Below, in pieces: positions 39,184-50,160 of a stretch of 64,000 nucleotides of DNA. The stretch is taken from NCBI GenBank assembly GCA_030544215.1, contig JARZZO010000014.1, positions 17,518,234 to 17,582,233 of the forward strand, read 5' to 3'. The notes beneath the pieces are model-generated. The model had not been told where the DNA came from. It saw only the letters and a list, made by a program, of their open reading frames with translations, and did not search any database. This stretch comes from Zantedeschia hybrid cultivar (lineage: Eukaryota; Streptophyta; Magnoliopsida; Alismatales; Araceae). The stretch's first letter is position 1; each line of letters begins with the position of its first letter. A program made the translations under genes and the position numbers.

Positions 39184-42100
39184 CTGCCGCTCCCGACGCG
39201 GTTTGCGTGGCCGAAGCCACTCCCGGCTTGGTTTATGCGGACTTAGAGATATACCTTGCCGCTTCCCGATCCGGTAAACATGACCGGAGCCACCCTCGGA
39301 TCAGGTTACCTGCGGGCTTAGAATAAGAAACTCATGCCGCTCCCGATACGGTTTGCATGGCCGAAGCCACTCCCGGTACGGTTTGCACGGACTTAGAGAG
39401 ATACCTTGCCGCTTCCCGATCCGGTATACATAGCCGGAGCCACCCTCGGATCAGGTTACCTGCGGGCTTAGAATACCGTGCCGCTCCCGATCGGTACGGG
39501 TTACCTGCGGGCTTAGAAATACACCATGCCGCTTCCCGATCCGGTACGCATGGCCGAAGCCACTCTCGGTTTCGGATTAGCTACGGGCTTAGAAATACCT
39601 TGCCGCTTCTCGATCCGGTATACATGGCCGGAGCCACCCTCGGATCAAGTTACCTGCGGGCTTAGAAATACCATGCCGCTCCCGATCGATACGGGTTACC
39701 TGCGGGCTTAGAAATACCGTGCCGCTCCCGATCGATACGGGTTACCTGCGGGCTTAGAAATACCGTGCCGCTCCCGATCGGTACGGGTTACCTGCGGGCT
39801 TAGAAATACACCATGCCGCTTCCCGATCCGGTATACATGGCCGAAGCCACTCTCGGTTTCGGGTTACCTGCGGGCTTAGAAATACCTTGCCGCTTCCCGA
39901 TCTGGAATACATGGCCGGAGCCACCCTCGGATCAGGTTACCTGCGGGCTTAGAAATACAGTGCCGCTCCCGATCGATACGGGTTACCTGCGGGCTTAGAA
40001 ATACACCATGCCGCTTCCCGATCCGGTACGCATGGCCGAAGCCACTCTCGGTTTCGGATTAGCTGCGGGCTTAGAAATACCTTGCCGCTTCCCGATCCGG
40101 TATACATGGCCGGAGCCACCTTCGGATCAGGTTACCTGCGGGCTTAGAAATACCGTGCCGCTCCCGATCGATACGGGTTACCTGCGGGCTTAGAAATACC
40201 GTGCCGCTCCCGATCGGTACGGGTTACCTGCAGGCTTAGAAATACACCATGCCGCTTCCCGATCCGGTATACATGGCCGAAGCCACTCTCGGTTTCGGGT
40301 TACCTGCGGGCTTAGAAATACCTTGCCGCTTCCCGATCCGGTATACATGGCCGGAGCCACCCTCGGATCAGGTTACCTGCGGGCTTAGAAATACCGTGCC
40401 GCTCCCGATCGATACGGGTTACCTGCGGGCTTAGAAATACACCATGCCGCTTCCCGATCCGGTACGCATGGCCGAAGCCACTCTCGGTTTCGGATTAGCT
40501 GCGGGCTTAGAAATACCTTGCCGCTTCCCGATCCGGTATACATGGCCGGAGCCACCTTCGGATCAGGTTACCTGCGGGCTTAGAAATACCGTGCCGCTCC
40601 CGATCGATACGGGTTACCTGCGGGCTTAGAAATACCGTGCCGCTCCCGATCGGTACGGGTTACCTGCAGGCTTAGAAATACACCATGCCGCTTCCCGATC
40701 CGGTATACATGGCCGAAGCCACTCTCGGTTTCGGGTTACCTGCGGGCTTAGAAATACCTTGCCGCTTCCCGATCCGGTATACATGGCCGGAGCCACCCTC
40801 GGATCAGGTTACCTGCGGGCTTAGAAATACCGTGCCGCTCCCGATCGATACGGGTTACCTGCGGGCTTAGAAATACCGTGCCGCTCCCGATTGATACGGG
40901 TTACCTGCGGGCTTAGAAATACCGTGCCGCTCCCGATCGGTACGGGTTACCTGCGGGCTTAGAAATACACCATGCCGCTTCCCGATCCGGTATACATGGC
41001 CGAAGCCACTCTCGGTTTCGGGTTACCTGCGGGCTTAGAAATACCGTGCCGCTCCCGATCGGTACGGGTTACTTGCGGGCTTAGAATAAGAAACTCATGC
41101 CGCTCCCGATACGGTTTGCATGGCCGAAGCCACTCCCGGTACGGTCTGCACGGACTTAGAGAGATACCTTGCCGCTTCCCGATCTGGTATACATGGCCGG
41201 AGCCACCCTCGGATCAGGTTACCTGCGGGCTTAATAAGAAACTCATGCCGCTCCCGATACGGTTTGCATGGCCGAAGCCACTCCCGGTACGGTTTGCACG
41301 GACTTAGAGAGATACCTTGCCGCTTCCCGATCCGGTATACATGGCCGGAGCCACCCTCAGATCAGGTTACCTGCGGGCTTAGAATAAGAAACTCATGCCG
41401 CTCCCGATACGGTTTGCATGGCCGAAGCCACTCCCGGTACGGTCTGCACGGACTTAGAGAGATACCTTGCCGCTTCCCGATCCGGTATACATGGCCGGAG
41501 CCACTCTCGGATCAGGTTACCTGCGGGCTTAATAAGAAACTCATGCCGCTCCCGATACGGTTTGCATGGCCGAAGCCACTCCCGGTACGGTTTGCACGGA
41601 CTTAGAGAGATACCTTGCCGCTTCCCGATCCGGTATACATGGCCGGAGCCACCCTCGGATCAGGTTACCTGCGGGCTTAATAAGAAACTCATGCCGCTCC
41701 CGATACGGTTTGCATGGCCGAAGCCACTCCCGGTACGGTTTGCACGGACTTAGAGAGATACATTGCCGCTTCCCGATCCGGTATACATGGCCGGAGCCAC
41801 CCTCGGATCAGGTTACCTGTGGGCTTAGAAGAAGAAACTCATGCCGCTGCCGATACGGTTTGCATGGCCGAAGCCACTCCCGGTACGGTTTGCACGGACT
41901 TAGAGAGATACCTTGCCGCTTCCCGATCCGGTATACATGGCCGGAGCCACCCTCGGATCAGGTTACCTGCGGGCTTAGAATAAGAACTCATGCCGCTCCC
42001 GATACGGTTTGCATGGCCGAAGCCACTCCCGGTACGGTTTGCACGAACATAGAGAGATACCTTGCCGCTTCCCGATCCGGTATACATGGCCGGAGCCACC

Positions 42101-42208
42101 CTCGGATCAGGTTACCTGCGGGCTTAGAATAAGAACTCATGCCGCTCCCGATACGGTTTGCATGGCCGAAGCCACTCCTGGTACGGTTTGCACGGACTTA
42201 GAGATATA
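39184..42208. repeat. Complex tandem array in the outer element's 3' region
   Basis: About 3 kb built of two kinds of unit. One is about 148 bp (CCGCTCCCGATACGGTTTGCATGG... ending CGGGCTTAGAATAAGAAACTCATG) and dominates 41090-42200. The other is a 47-48-bp subunit (CCGTGCCGCTCCCGATCGATACGGGTTACC...) that dominates 39480-41080. In the latter region a 436-bp higher-order period is clear: identical blocks start at 39813, 40249 and 40685, and at 40008 and 40444. Open frames across it are by-products of repetition. Tandem arrays at this place, between integrase and 3' LTR, are known in Tat elements and can seed satellites. Confidence 0.92.
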
Positions 42209-42270
42209 CCCAGGTTTCTAAAAAAGAGACCTTTATTCATGCCTTCCGGCTAAAGTCCGGGAGAAGTGGT

Positions 42271-43502
42271 TTACATAAAATAACGCCGAAGGCGTTCTAC
42301 ATTCCAAGTGCGAGGGAGAGGTTGGCCCAAAAGGGTCTCCAACCGATAAGCCCCTCGTCTGATTACCTCTTTGACCCGATACGGCCCCTCCCAGTTGGGG
42401 GCAAGCTTTCCTGCGGCTTCGGCCGGTTTAGAAGCATGAGCATTCCTTAACACGAGGCTCCCAATTTCAAAGTTTCGGGGCTTCACTCGAGTGTTGTGGT
42501 ACCTGGCCATGGGCTGCTGATAAGCCGCCAGCCGGATGCGAGCCTTATCTCGGGTTTCTTCTATGAGGTCCAGATGATCCTTCAAGACTTCTTTGTTGGC
42601 CTCTGGGTCGTAGGTAATGACCCTTGGAGAGGGAAGGCCGATTTCTACTGGAATAACGGCTTCTATCCCATAAGCCATGCGAAATGGAGTTTCGCCGGTA
42701 GGGGTTCGGCTCGTAGTCCGATATGCCCAAAGAACACTTGGTAGCTCCTCTACCCATCGGCCTTTGTCTTCGCCGAGGCGGGTTTTTAGTCCCTGCAACA
42801 TGCTTCGATTGGTGACTTCGACCTGGCCGTTCGCCCGAGGGTGTGCTACCGAAGTGAACTTATGAAGGATGCCGAAGCCGGCGCAGTTATCGCTGAACCG
42901 ACGGCTATCGAACTGCTCCCGTTGTCCGAAATGATGGCCCGGGGGATGCCGAACCAGCAGATGATGGACTTCCACACGAAGTTCCAAGCATTGCTATCGG
43001 TTATTGACGCGAGGGGTTCGGCTTCTACCCACTTGGTAAAATAGTCTACTGCCACGATGAGGAATTTCCTTTGGCCGGTGGCGATGGGAAAAGGCCCCAG
43101 GAGGTCGATTCCCCATTGAGCGAAAGGCCAGGGGTCGGATAAGGGGGTCAGAAGGGTGGCTGCCTGGTGGATGAGGGAGCTGAACCTCTAGCACTAATCA
43201 CAGCGCCGTACGAGGGCTAAAGCGTCCTCTCGGAGTGTCGGCCACCAATATCCTTGCCTCAGAAGCTTGTGAGCCAGGGCCCTTCCTCCCGCATGTGCTC
43301 CGCATACCCCTTCGTGTACTTCTCTCATGGCGTAGTCGGCTTCAGTCGGGCCGAGGCACCGTAACAGTGGTCGGCCGAAGGACTTCTTGTACAATAGCCC
43401 GTCCAGAAGGAGGAAGTGGGATGAGCGTTGCCGAACGTGCTTCGCCTCCCTTGAATCTGGCGGGACTTCTCCTCGGAGGAGAAAAGCGACGAGGGGAGTC
43501 AT
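42271..43502 (-). pseudogene. Integrase remnant of the outer element
   Basis: Three minus-strand segments. The first, 43502-43194, holds the end of the RNase H-integrase linker and the zinc-binding domain (HEGVCGAHAGGRALAHKLLRQGYWWP...RRCD). The second is the catalytic core start (about 43060-42910: VDYFTKWVEAEPL, IISDNG). The third, 42987-42271, holds the rest of the core and C-terminal domain (FTSVAHPRANGQVEVTNR, LWAYRTTSRTPTGETPF, NWEGPYRV...LRRYFM). Breaks: two in-frame TAG codons just after RRCD near 43186-43194, and a frame change near 42910 between the second Asp and the Glu of the catalytic triad. The catalytic residues are recognisable but the ORF is dead. Confidence 0.88.
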
Positions 43503-43621
43503 TTAGATACAGTGCCGATGGCACTCCGCATTTCAGGTATGAAGGAGAGGTTTTGTCCGAAGGGGTTTTCTACCGAAAGGCCCCTTGTTGGGCTACTTCC
43601 CTTATAAGTCCCTCGGTCGTC

Positions 43622-44421
43622 TTAGGGGCGTGACTTTGGAAGAGACGGGATCTCTTCGGACGTCGCCTTACTGCTCCGAATGCCTCCTGGTTCCGCCTCT
43701 GACGAGGCTGTTCTCACTGGCATTGCGGCAGTTGGCCCCCCCCTGACGAGACGATCTATCTCCTCCCGAAGGTGCCGGCATTCGTCAGTCGAATGGCCAG
43801 TTTCCCGATGGTATTCACAATATTTGCCGGGATTCCTTCGGCGAGGATCAGTTTTGAGGCGTTGCGGCCGTCGAAGCATACCCTCTGTCTCCATAAGTAT
43901 TTGGGAAGGGGGAACAGGTAGCGGTAGGTACCGTGGTTGCGGACCCCGTCGCTTGCCTCGGTCCCATTCCTTTCGACATCGCTTACGTGAGGGTTCTTGG
44001 TCCTCTGGCCGAAGACGAACCGCTGAAGGGGCAGGCGGGGCCAAAGGCCCGCTGTTCACCGTAACGGCCTCGTCGGAAAGACTGGCGGAGACGTTGGCCA
44101 GAACCTCTCGTCTTGAACAGGGCGGAAGAGAGGAGGTGGTGCTTGGTGGGGGAGCTGGCTCAGTACCCCTATGCACTGGGCCATGGCAGATACCACGTTT
44201 GGCAGCAGCACCAAAGAAGTTACAGTGGCAGCCAGCGTCGTCATTTGCTGCTGTAGTTCCTCTATCCGGTTGTCTTCAACGGTGAGGGACTCGGGTATGA
44301 CTAGTAGAGCCGCGCTTGGCGGAGCAGATGGGGTGCCTTCGGAGGGTAGTAGCTGTGCTGAGGCTTCCCGTGTCTCTGCTTCGCCCTGTCCGGATTGTCG
44401 GATTACAGGTCGTTGAGACAT
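43622..44421 (-). pseudogene. Gag remnant of the outer element
   Basis: The ATG at 44421 lies 36 bp inside the 5' LTR. The first frame (to 44056) gives a Pro/Ser/Gln-rich N-terminus with a heptad-like EELQQQMTTLAATVTSL. The second frame (44176-43622) gives an Arg/Pro-rich region and a zinc-knuckle-like CEYHRETGHSTDEC with HLREEIDRLVR, typical of Tat Gag C-termini. The capsid core found in intact relatives is missing. Only about 120 bp separate this from the integrase zinc domain, so protease, RT and RNase H have been deleted. Confidence 0.82.
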
Positions 44422-44436
44422 GACTTGTTTGTTTGT

Positions 44437-44454
44437 TTCCCACAGACGGCGCCA
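44437..44454 (-). promoter_or_regulatory. Primer-binding site of the outer element
   Basis: On the minus strand TGGCGCCGTCTGTGGGAA starts 2 bp after the 5' LTR. This exact PBS type is common in grass and other monocot Tat elements such as RIRE2 relatives (recalled, not searched). Confidence 0.8.
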
Positions 44455-44456
44455 CG

Positions 44457-45293
44457 TGATGTAGCCGAAGCTATCACGACCGGATTCCGAAGCTGGAATC
44501 CGAAGTTCTGGATCCGGAGCTGGGTCGGATCGGTGTAAGAGGCCCGACAGGGATCCGTAAGGCGACGGAGGCAGAGACGCGGTTGAGGATCCGAGGCCGA
44601 GAGTCGCTCGGTCGGAGGCTGGCTTGTCTCCGGAAGGCGGGGCCGAGGTTCCTTCGGCTGACAGGCGGGCAGCGCGGAACCGAATCTCCCTCGGACGAGG
44701 GGCGGCCGGCGCACGGCGTCGAGACCGGGGAGAGGAGTCCGAGGTCGGCGGCCGAGACCGACTCGGGAAGGTCGGCGATGATTCGAACCGAGCCCCTGCA
44801 GGAGGGAAAGAAGAAGAAACCGGTCAGCAGGGGTCCCGGGCTTCGGCCCTAAGGAACCCCCTCCGACGGTTAAGTTAGCTTCTAAAGATGATTCGATTCA
44901 GAAGGCAAAGAGTAGCTTTAATGCTATTTGGACTATGGTCCTTGAGGGTCTCGGAGACATACCTTTGGCAATAAATAGCGGGGTATTTATAGCGGAGGAT
45001 AGAGGATGGTTAACGGTGAAAGCCGATATAGGACTATGTTCCGGGCTTATTGGTAAACCGCCATAGTGCCTAGTCCTCCACCGGAGTGGGCCGAACACGG
45101 CTGTTGGGGCAAAGGGGGTTGGGCCACTGATGGGCCGAAGCCTGCTGGGCCGAGGACTACTGTGCCGCTTACGGGCCGAAGGCTGTTGGGCCGCTAATGG
45201 GCCGTAGGCTTCCTTAAGGCCTTCTATTGCTGCTGCTGGGCTGAACTGGGTTTGGGCTTGTTTTAATGGGCCGAATCAGATTCTGCCTTATTA
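44457..45293 (-). repeat. 5' LTR of the outer element (837 bp)
   Basis: Partner of 14905-15875, with a minus-strand TATA box (plus 44984-44991) and one 67-bp minisatellite unit (45132-45198). Ends with TTATTA, then the target duplication GTTAT. Confidence 0.92.
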
Positions 45294-45298
45294 GTTAT

Positions 45299-46215
45299 GT
45301 ACTAGTTTCTAGAGATAGGAAGCACTTATGCTCACTTGGTCAACATTATCTTCGGCTATCTTTGACATCTATTATCAGAAGTTCTCATTTTTCATTTTAA
45401 GATTAAAAAGATATTTTTTATTCTTCATTTGTAGAATAAGGATATTGACGAGGAGTTTAAAAAGGTCGGATTCAGCCCAATCAAATATATTTAGCTCACG
45501 GATCCAAAAGCCTACGACTCATCGAAACTAGCATAAGGGAACACGTGAAAACGGTACTCTAATCCACACGATAGAGGTAGGATTCCAAAACCACCAGCCC
45601 TCACGCTTGGTAGCTGCTCTCGAGGCCCCCAAGGGTCTTGGTTAAGCCCCCTGAGGCACGGGAGATCGGAAGGTCCTTCCTTCTGTCCCCCGGAATAACG
45701 AACATTCCCCCCCCCCCCCCCCAAGGGACAACTCTTCGCACCTCCACATCGTCAGGCGGATCCTTCGAGTGCAACCGCCCACTTACAGTAGGTCCGTGCA
45801 ATCCGCCCCCCACGATCGAGGGTGGATATTTCCTTGCCTATTTTCCCACGATCTCCCTAATCAAGGAGATCAGATCGTGGAAAAATCACTCATTCAGAGG
45901 AAATCGTCCCCAGGACACCTCAAGGAAGAGGACTATATAACCATCGGATCTTCTTCGGTGTAAAGTATGTCATTCTGAGTACAAAAAACTCTTAGCAAGA
46001 TCTCAACTTCTAGCACCTAACTTTAGGCATCAGAGGATTTTACTCTCCAACAGACTGGGGACCTCCTTGATGCCTCTGTTCTCCTCTTGCAGGTTCTATC
46101 CTGAGCATTTCCATCCCAAACAAATTCTATCATAGTAGTTGGGATCTTCGATCGAACGGTCGCCGTAGTTTGACTAGTTTCCGACCGCTACATGATTGAC
46201 ACTGTCTGTAAGAAC
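45299..46215 (+). repeat. Decayed LTR with remnant primer-binding site
   Basis: Contains a run of 16 C (45707-45722), a TATA-like CTATATAACC (about 45932) and an end GACCGCTACA at about 46193. Directly after it, ATTGACACTGTCTGTAAGAAC (about 46193-46213) looks like a Tat-type primer site in which several G have become A. I read this as the right part of an old 5' LTR plus primer site of a plus-strand element whose body is gone. Left edge not determined. Confidence 0.45.
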
Positions 46216-46603
46216 TGAACAAAAAGTCACTAACTTGCCTAACACCCCTAGTCGGCCTGAACCCTCGAGTAGTTCAAAGAGGGACGCACACGCCTACTTT
46301 TACTGAGAGGCTGTATGGAGACATAAAAATGACAAACTGTTTCAGTCCTACATCGGATATTGTAAAAATAGACGTGTGCTTATAAGTAGAGCGCAACATT
46401 TTTTTCCAACGAACGACCTTTTCTAAGGAAAAAGACAAAATCTCACATCCACTCTAGAGACAATACTTCGGAAAAGGCATACAACTTTTCACTCATCCAT
46501 AGATCATTTGATTATCATTCTTCAAAGATCTTTTTGAGGAAAAGTCTTCTAAATATCAGAATGAAAATTTTAATATATTCTCATTAAGATATAGAATGAT
46601 TCC

Positions 46604-47520
46604 TGATGTAGCCGAAGCTATCATGACCGGATTCCGAAGCTGGAATCCGAAGAGATGGATCCGGAGCTGGGTCGGATCGGTGTGCAGAAGCCCGACGGGG
46701 ATCCGGAAGGCGAAGGATGTAGAGGCGAAGCCGAAGGTCCAAAGGCCGAGGGGTGCTCGGTCGGTGGCTGGCTTGCTCCGGGAAGTCGGGGCCGAAGCTC
46801 CTTCGGCGGACGAAGGGGCGGCGCGAGACCGAGTCTCTTCTGTCGTGGGGGCAGCCGGCGCACGGCGTCGAGACCAGGGAGAGGAGTCCGAGGTCGGCGG
46901 CCGAGACCGACTCGGGAAGGTCGGCGATGATTTGAATCGAGCTCCTGCAGGAGGGAAAGAAGAAGAAAAACCGGTCAGCAGGAGTCTCGGGCTTCGGCCC
47001 TAAGGAACCCCCTCCGACGGTCAAGTTAGCTCCTGAAGATGATTCGATTCAAAAGGCAAAGAGTAGCTTTAATGCTTTTCGGACTGTAGTCCTTAAGGGT
47101 CTCGAAGGCTTAAGAGAGCATACCTTTGGCAATAAATAGCAGTGTATTTATAGCAGAGGATAGAGGATGGTTAACGGTGGTAGCCGATATAGGACTATGT
47201 GTGGGCTTACTGATAAACCGTCATAACGTCTGGTCCTCCACCGGAGTGGGCCGGACTCGGCTATCGGGCCGAAGGGGGTTGGGCCGCTGATGGGCCGAAG
47301 CCTGTTTGGCCCTGGGCTGCCGCGCTGCTCCCGGGCCGTAGGCTGGTGGGCCGCTGACGGGCTGAAGCCTGTTGGACCGGGAGCGACGGTGCCGCTTATG
47401 GGCCGAGGGCTGTTGGGCCGCTGACGGGCCGAAGGCTCCGTGAGGGCCTTGCACTGTTGCTGCTGGGCTGAACGGGATTTGGGCTTGTTTTAATGGGCCG
47501 AATCGGATTCTGCCTCATCA
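46604..47520 (-). repeat. Solo LTR of the outer family (917 bp)
   Basis: Begins TGATGTAGCC and ends CTGCCTCATCA, homologous along its length to both outer LTRs, flanked by the 5-bp duplication ATTCC at 46599-46603 and 47521-47525. It has a minus-strand TATA box (plus 47145-47152) and two 67-bp minisatellite units. It is the product of LTR-LTR recombination that removed an element. Confidence 0.93.
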
Positions 47521-47525
47521 ATTCC

Positions 47526-48469
47526 CTTTATTTTTGAAACGTAATTTAAGAAAAGTTATCAAAGAGACTGAAGTAGCCTCATTTCTCATTTTAAGTGAGA
47601 ATGACTCTGGATAAATGGATGCCGATGATGCCCGTCATCTGTAGGCCGTAGCTTCCTTATCTATACTTGATGTTCTAACATGATGTTTCCTTCGTACTTT
47701 GATTTTTCTTGTTCGTGCCAATTTTCTCTGAAATCCGTGTCCCATGTTTGGTCGCATCTTTATCTTATAACTTTCTACGTTTCGTATGGTGGTGTTTTTA
47801 ATTTAAAAGTAAATTTATTTTTTATTTTTTTTTAAGTTGATCTTAATACCTATATGTTCGATAAAAAAAATATAAAAAATTAAAAATAATTTCAAATGAA
47901 CAGTAAAATGATCTAAGAAAAAATAAAAAGTCAAAACTCCACTTCAAATAAATAAAAATTTGTCTGATCGAAAATCAGATTGTATGGATATATAGTGTAT
48001 AATAGAGTCCACTATTTTTTTTCCAAAAACATATTTTTTCTTGAATATTTAATAATACCACCAACGATGTAGCACCAAGTGACGTTGTAGCAAGTTATTC
48101 TCCATGTCATATCTTTATCCAACCCAACTCAGATAAAAAACTTGTTATCATGCGCTTAGCCATGAGATCAAGCGGCTGTTGCAACAAAGGCTTTTTTTAT
48201 TTTAAGAACTCAAAGAAAGAGGGACAATTCTAAAAAAGTCATCAAACCATCTGATCAAAAGATCAGACGATTAAAGAAGTTTACCAAAAATAAAAAATGA
48301 GACAAGAATGGTGGTTTTTTTATTTTTTATTTTTTAACCCTCGTATGGATGGCTTCCTTAAAATTACTCTCTTTTTATTTGGTTTTTAAAAAAAAATAAG
48401 AAAATACTATACTAGCTGCAACAACCATTTGATCAAAGCTGATTAGACGACTGCATATCCACGTTACAC
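47526..48469. other. Intergenic, no gene seen
   Basis: AT-rich spacer with poly-A and poly-T runs; nothing supported. Confidence 0.5.
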
Positions 48470-48472
48470 TAA

Positions 48473-48763
48473 AGAGTTATTTGTTTCAATGTAAAATTTT
48501 ATAATTCACCAATTTTAAAATCATTGATTTTAAAACAATTGAAATTTTATAATTTTAAGTCAGAGGGCATTTATTGAGTTACTTATGAAACAAAAATAAG
48601 AGAACTTAAATTTTCTTGTTATATCTTGTCAATTCGGCAGACAAGGTTCAAACAAGATTTTATCTTATACCATTTTGTATCATATCAAACAATCGAAAAC
48701 ACCATAAAATGTAAAATAATTGTTTCACATCACACTGTCTTACGTTTTGAAACAAACAACCCC
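48473..48763. mobile_element. MITE, family A copy 2, TAA target duplication
   Basis: A 291-bp element. The left end AGAGTTATTTGTTTCAATGT resembles the complement of the right end, AGGGGTTGTTTGTTTCAAAA. TAA flanks both sides (48470-48472 and 48764-48766), consistent with a PIF/Harbinger (Tourist-like) element. Interior resembles 4370-4692. Confidence 0.6.
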
Positions 48764-48766
48764 TAA

Positions 48767-49911
48767 TTAAAATTCTACAACTGAACGTGTATAAGGTCTG
48801 TAATTGGGCTCGGCTAATTCTGACTTGGCCGAAGAGACCGAGCCATATTAGGAATGTTTATGGTAACCAGTAATCCGATTATCTGACTGTTCATCAGTTT
48901 AACGGATGGTTTTAAGATAATACTTTCGTCCCACTGATAGATTAGTAGATGCAGATACAAATAAACCCAGTTTCTTTATGTGTTGGGAAACAGATATGTA
49001 CAATGGCTGATGCAGGAATTTTATCTAGTGGGGTCACCTGGATTAAGTAATGCAAATTAAATTAGAAGGAGGACATCTACGGATGCAAACGGGTTAGATT
49101 CGGTGAGAATCTAAGATAGATCAATGACTGTATCCCTTAAGTTATCGGTTTAGAAACATTATCCGTTAACGATCTTATAAGTTAATAATCAGTTAGATAA
49201 TTAAATCTTAATGTACCATATATATTCGGTCAAAAAAAAAAGTGTATTCATTACCTTATCTACTATGAATATCTATTTGAAAAGACAATTCGTTAATTGA
49301 CCTATAAATTAATAATCAGTTGAATATTCGGATTATCGATCAGTTAACATTTCTATCGTTGGGCAGCAAAGAGGTTCACTTAGAATGAATGATTTATTTA
49401 AAAGATACGGACAGACAGAGGGATGGACATGTGATTGTGCGCAGGATTATGGCTAATTAAATAGGCTGGGTGATCGGACCAAGATCCAATGGGGTCTTGT
49501 GAGTGGGTCAGTGGAGTCTTAGGACATCATGACCTAAACTGAACTATAGAGTTGTAAAAATCCAGTGGGGTCTTGGGACCCCACTACCCAAACACTAGAT
49601 CCGCTTGTGGATATATAGTCCCATTTCCCAACCCACTATCTGATAATGACCATAGAAAATAATTATATATTATTAATATCAGTCAAAGTGTTAAAACTGA
49701 AGGACTAATATCCAATAAAAATATTGACTTGAGTTTTAGTTTTATGTTGTGCCATAGAATTTATTTAGTGTTTTTGAGATGAAGTCTTATTTTTGTTCCA
49801 TATTTTTGCATTATGAGACTAGCTAGTTTAAATTTAAGTTTAGTTTTGTCTCTGTTAAAGAATAGTTATTTTTTTAGTTAAAGTTGATTGTAAGTAAAAT
49901 TTACAAGACGC
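48767..49911. other. Intergenic, no gene seen
   Basis: Spacer with several CCAGTGGGGTC / GTTAATAATCAGTT-like partial repeats; no gene. Confidence 0.45.
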
Positions 49912-50160
49912 CACTTTGATTGGAGAATAGGAGAAGAATAAGGACGAATAAAGAGAGAATAAGTTAAATTTTACTCTGATAAGTATAATAACTTGTATCG
50001 GTGCAGAATAGCGTATTCGGAGAATAAGGAGAATAAGTCATCTCACATTAGACCTAAGAAATACTTATTCTTTTTATTTCGTCAGCTGAGTCCCACAAAA
50101 CTATCAAAGCAAAATATCCCTTATTTGTCCTACGTAATAATTTATTCTGCATATAAAGTG
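49912..50160 (+). mobile_element. MITE, family B copy 2
   Basis: Begins CACTTTGATTGGAGAATA and ends ...TTATTCTGCATATAAAGTG; it aligns with the reverse complement of 4779-5048 over nearly its whole length. A shared block such as ATCGGTGCAGAATA makes common origin clear. Confidence 0.65.

Larger units (their letters stand above)
14905..45293 (-). mobile_element. Outer Tat-lineage Ty3/gypsy element, internally deleted, nested host
   Basis: Related LTRs lie at 14905-15875 and 44457-45293, each starting TGATG and ending in TTA (an LTR of the same family at 46604-47520 ends CATCA). The flanks are perfect 5-bp target duplications GTTAT at 14900-14904 and 45294-45298. The element runs on the minus strand: the primer-binding site is next to the right LTR and the polypurine tract next to the left one. 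Order in element direction: LTR, gag remnant, integrase remnant, 3-kb tandem array, antisense Transposase_28-like gene, LTR. Protease, reverse transcriptase and RNase H are absent. Removing the inner 19.6-kb insertion leaves about 10.7 kb. The layout matches the Grande/RIRE2-like branch of Tat, known for antisense ORFs and 3' tandem repeats (from family knowledge). Confidence 0.93.

Noticed and set aside
39184..42208. CRISPR-like array
   Set aside because: Regular repeats, but the whole unit repeats with no unique spacers, and the context is a plant retrotransposon.
39357..42221. Series of repeated 61-188-residue open frames
   Set aside because: They are translations of the tandem DNA array; period and frame follow the DNA units, and there are no starts, promoters or domain features.
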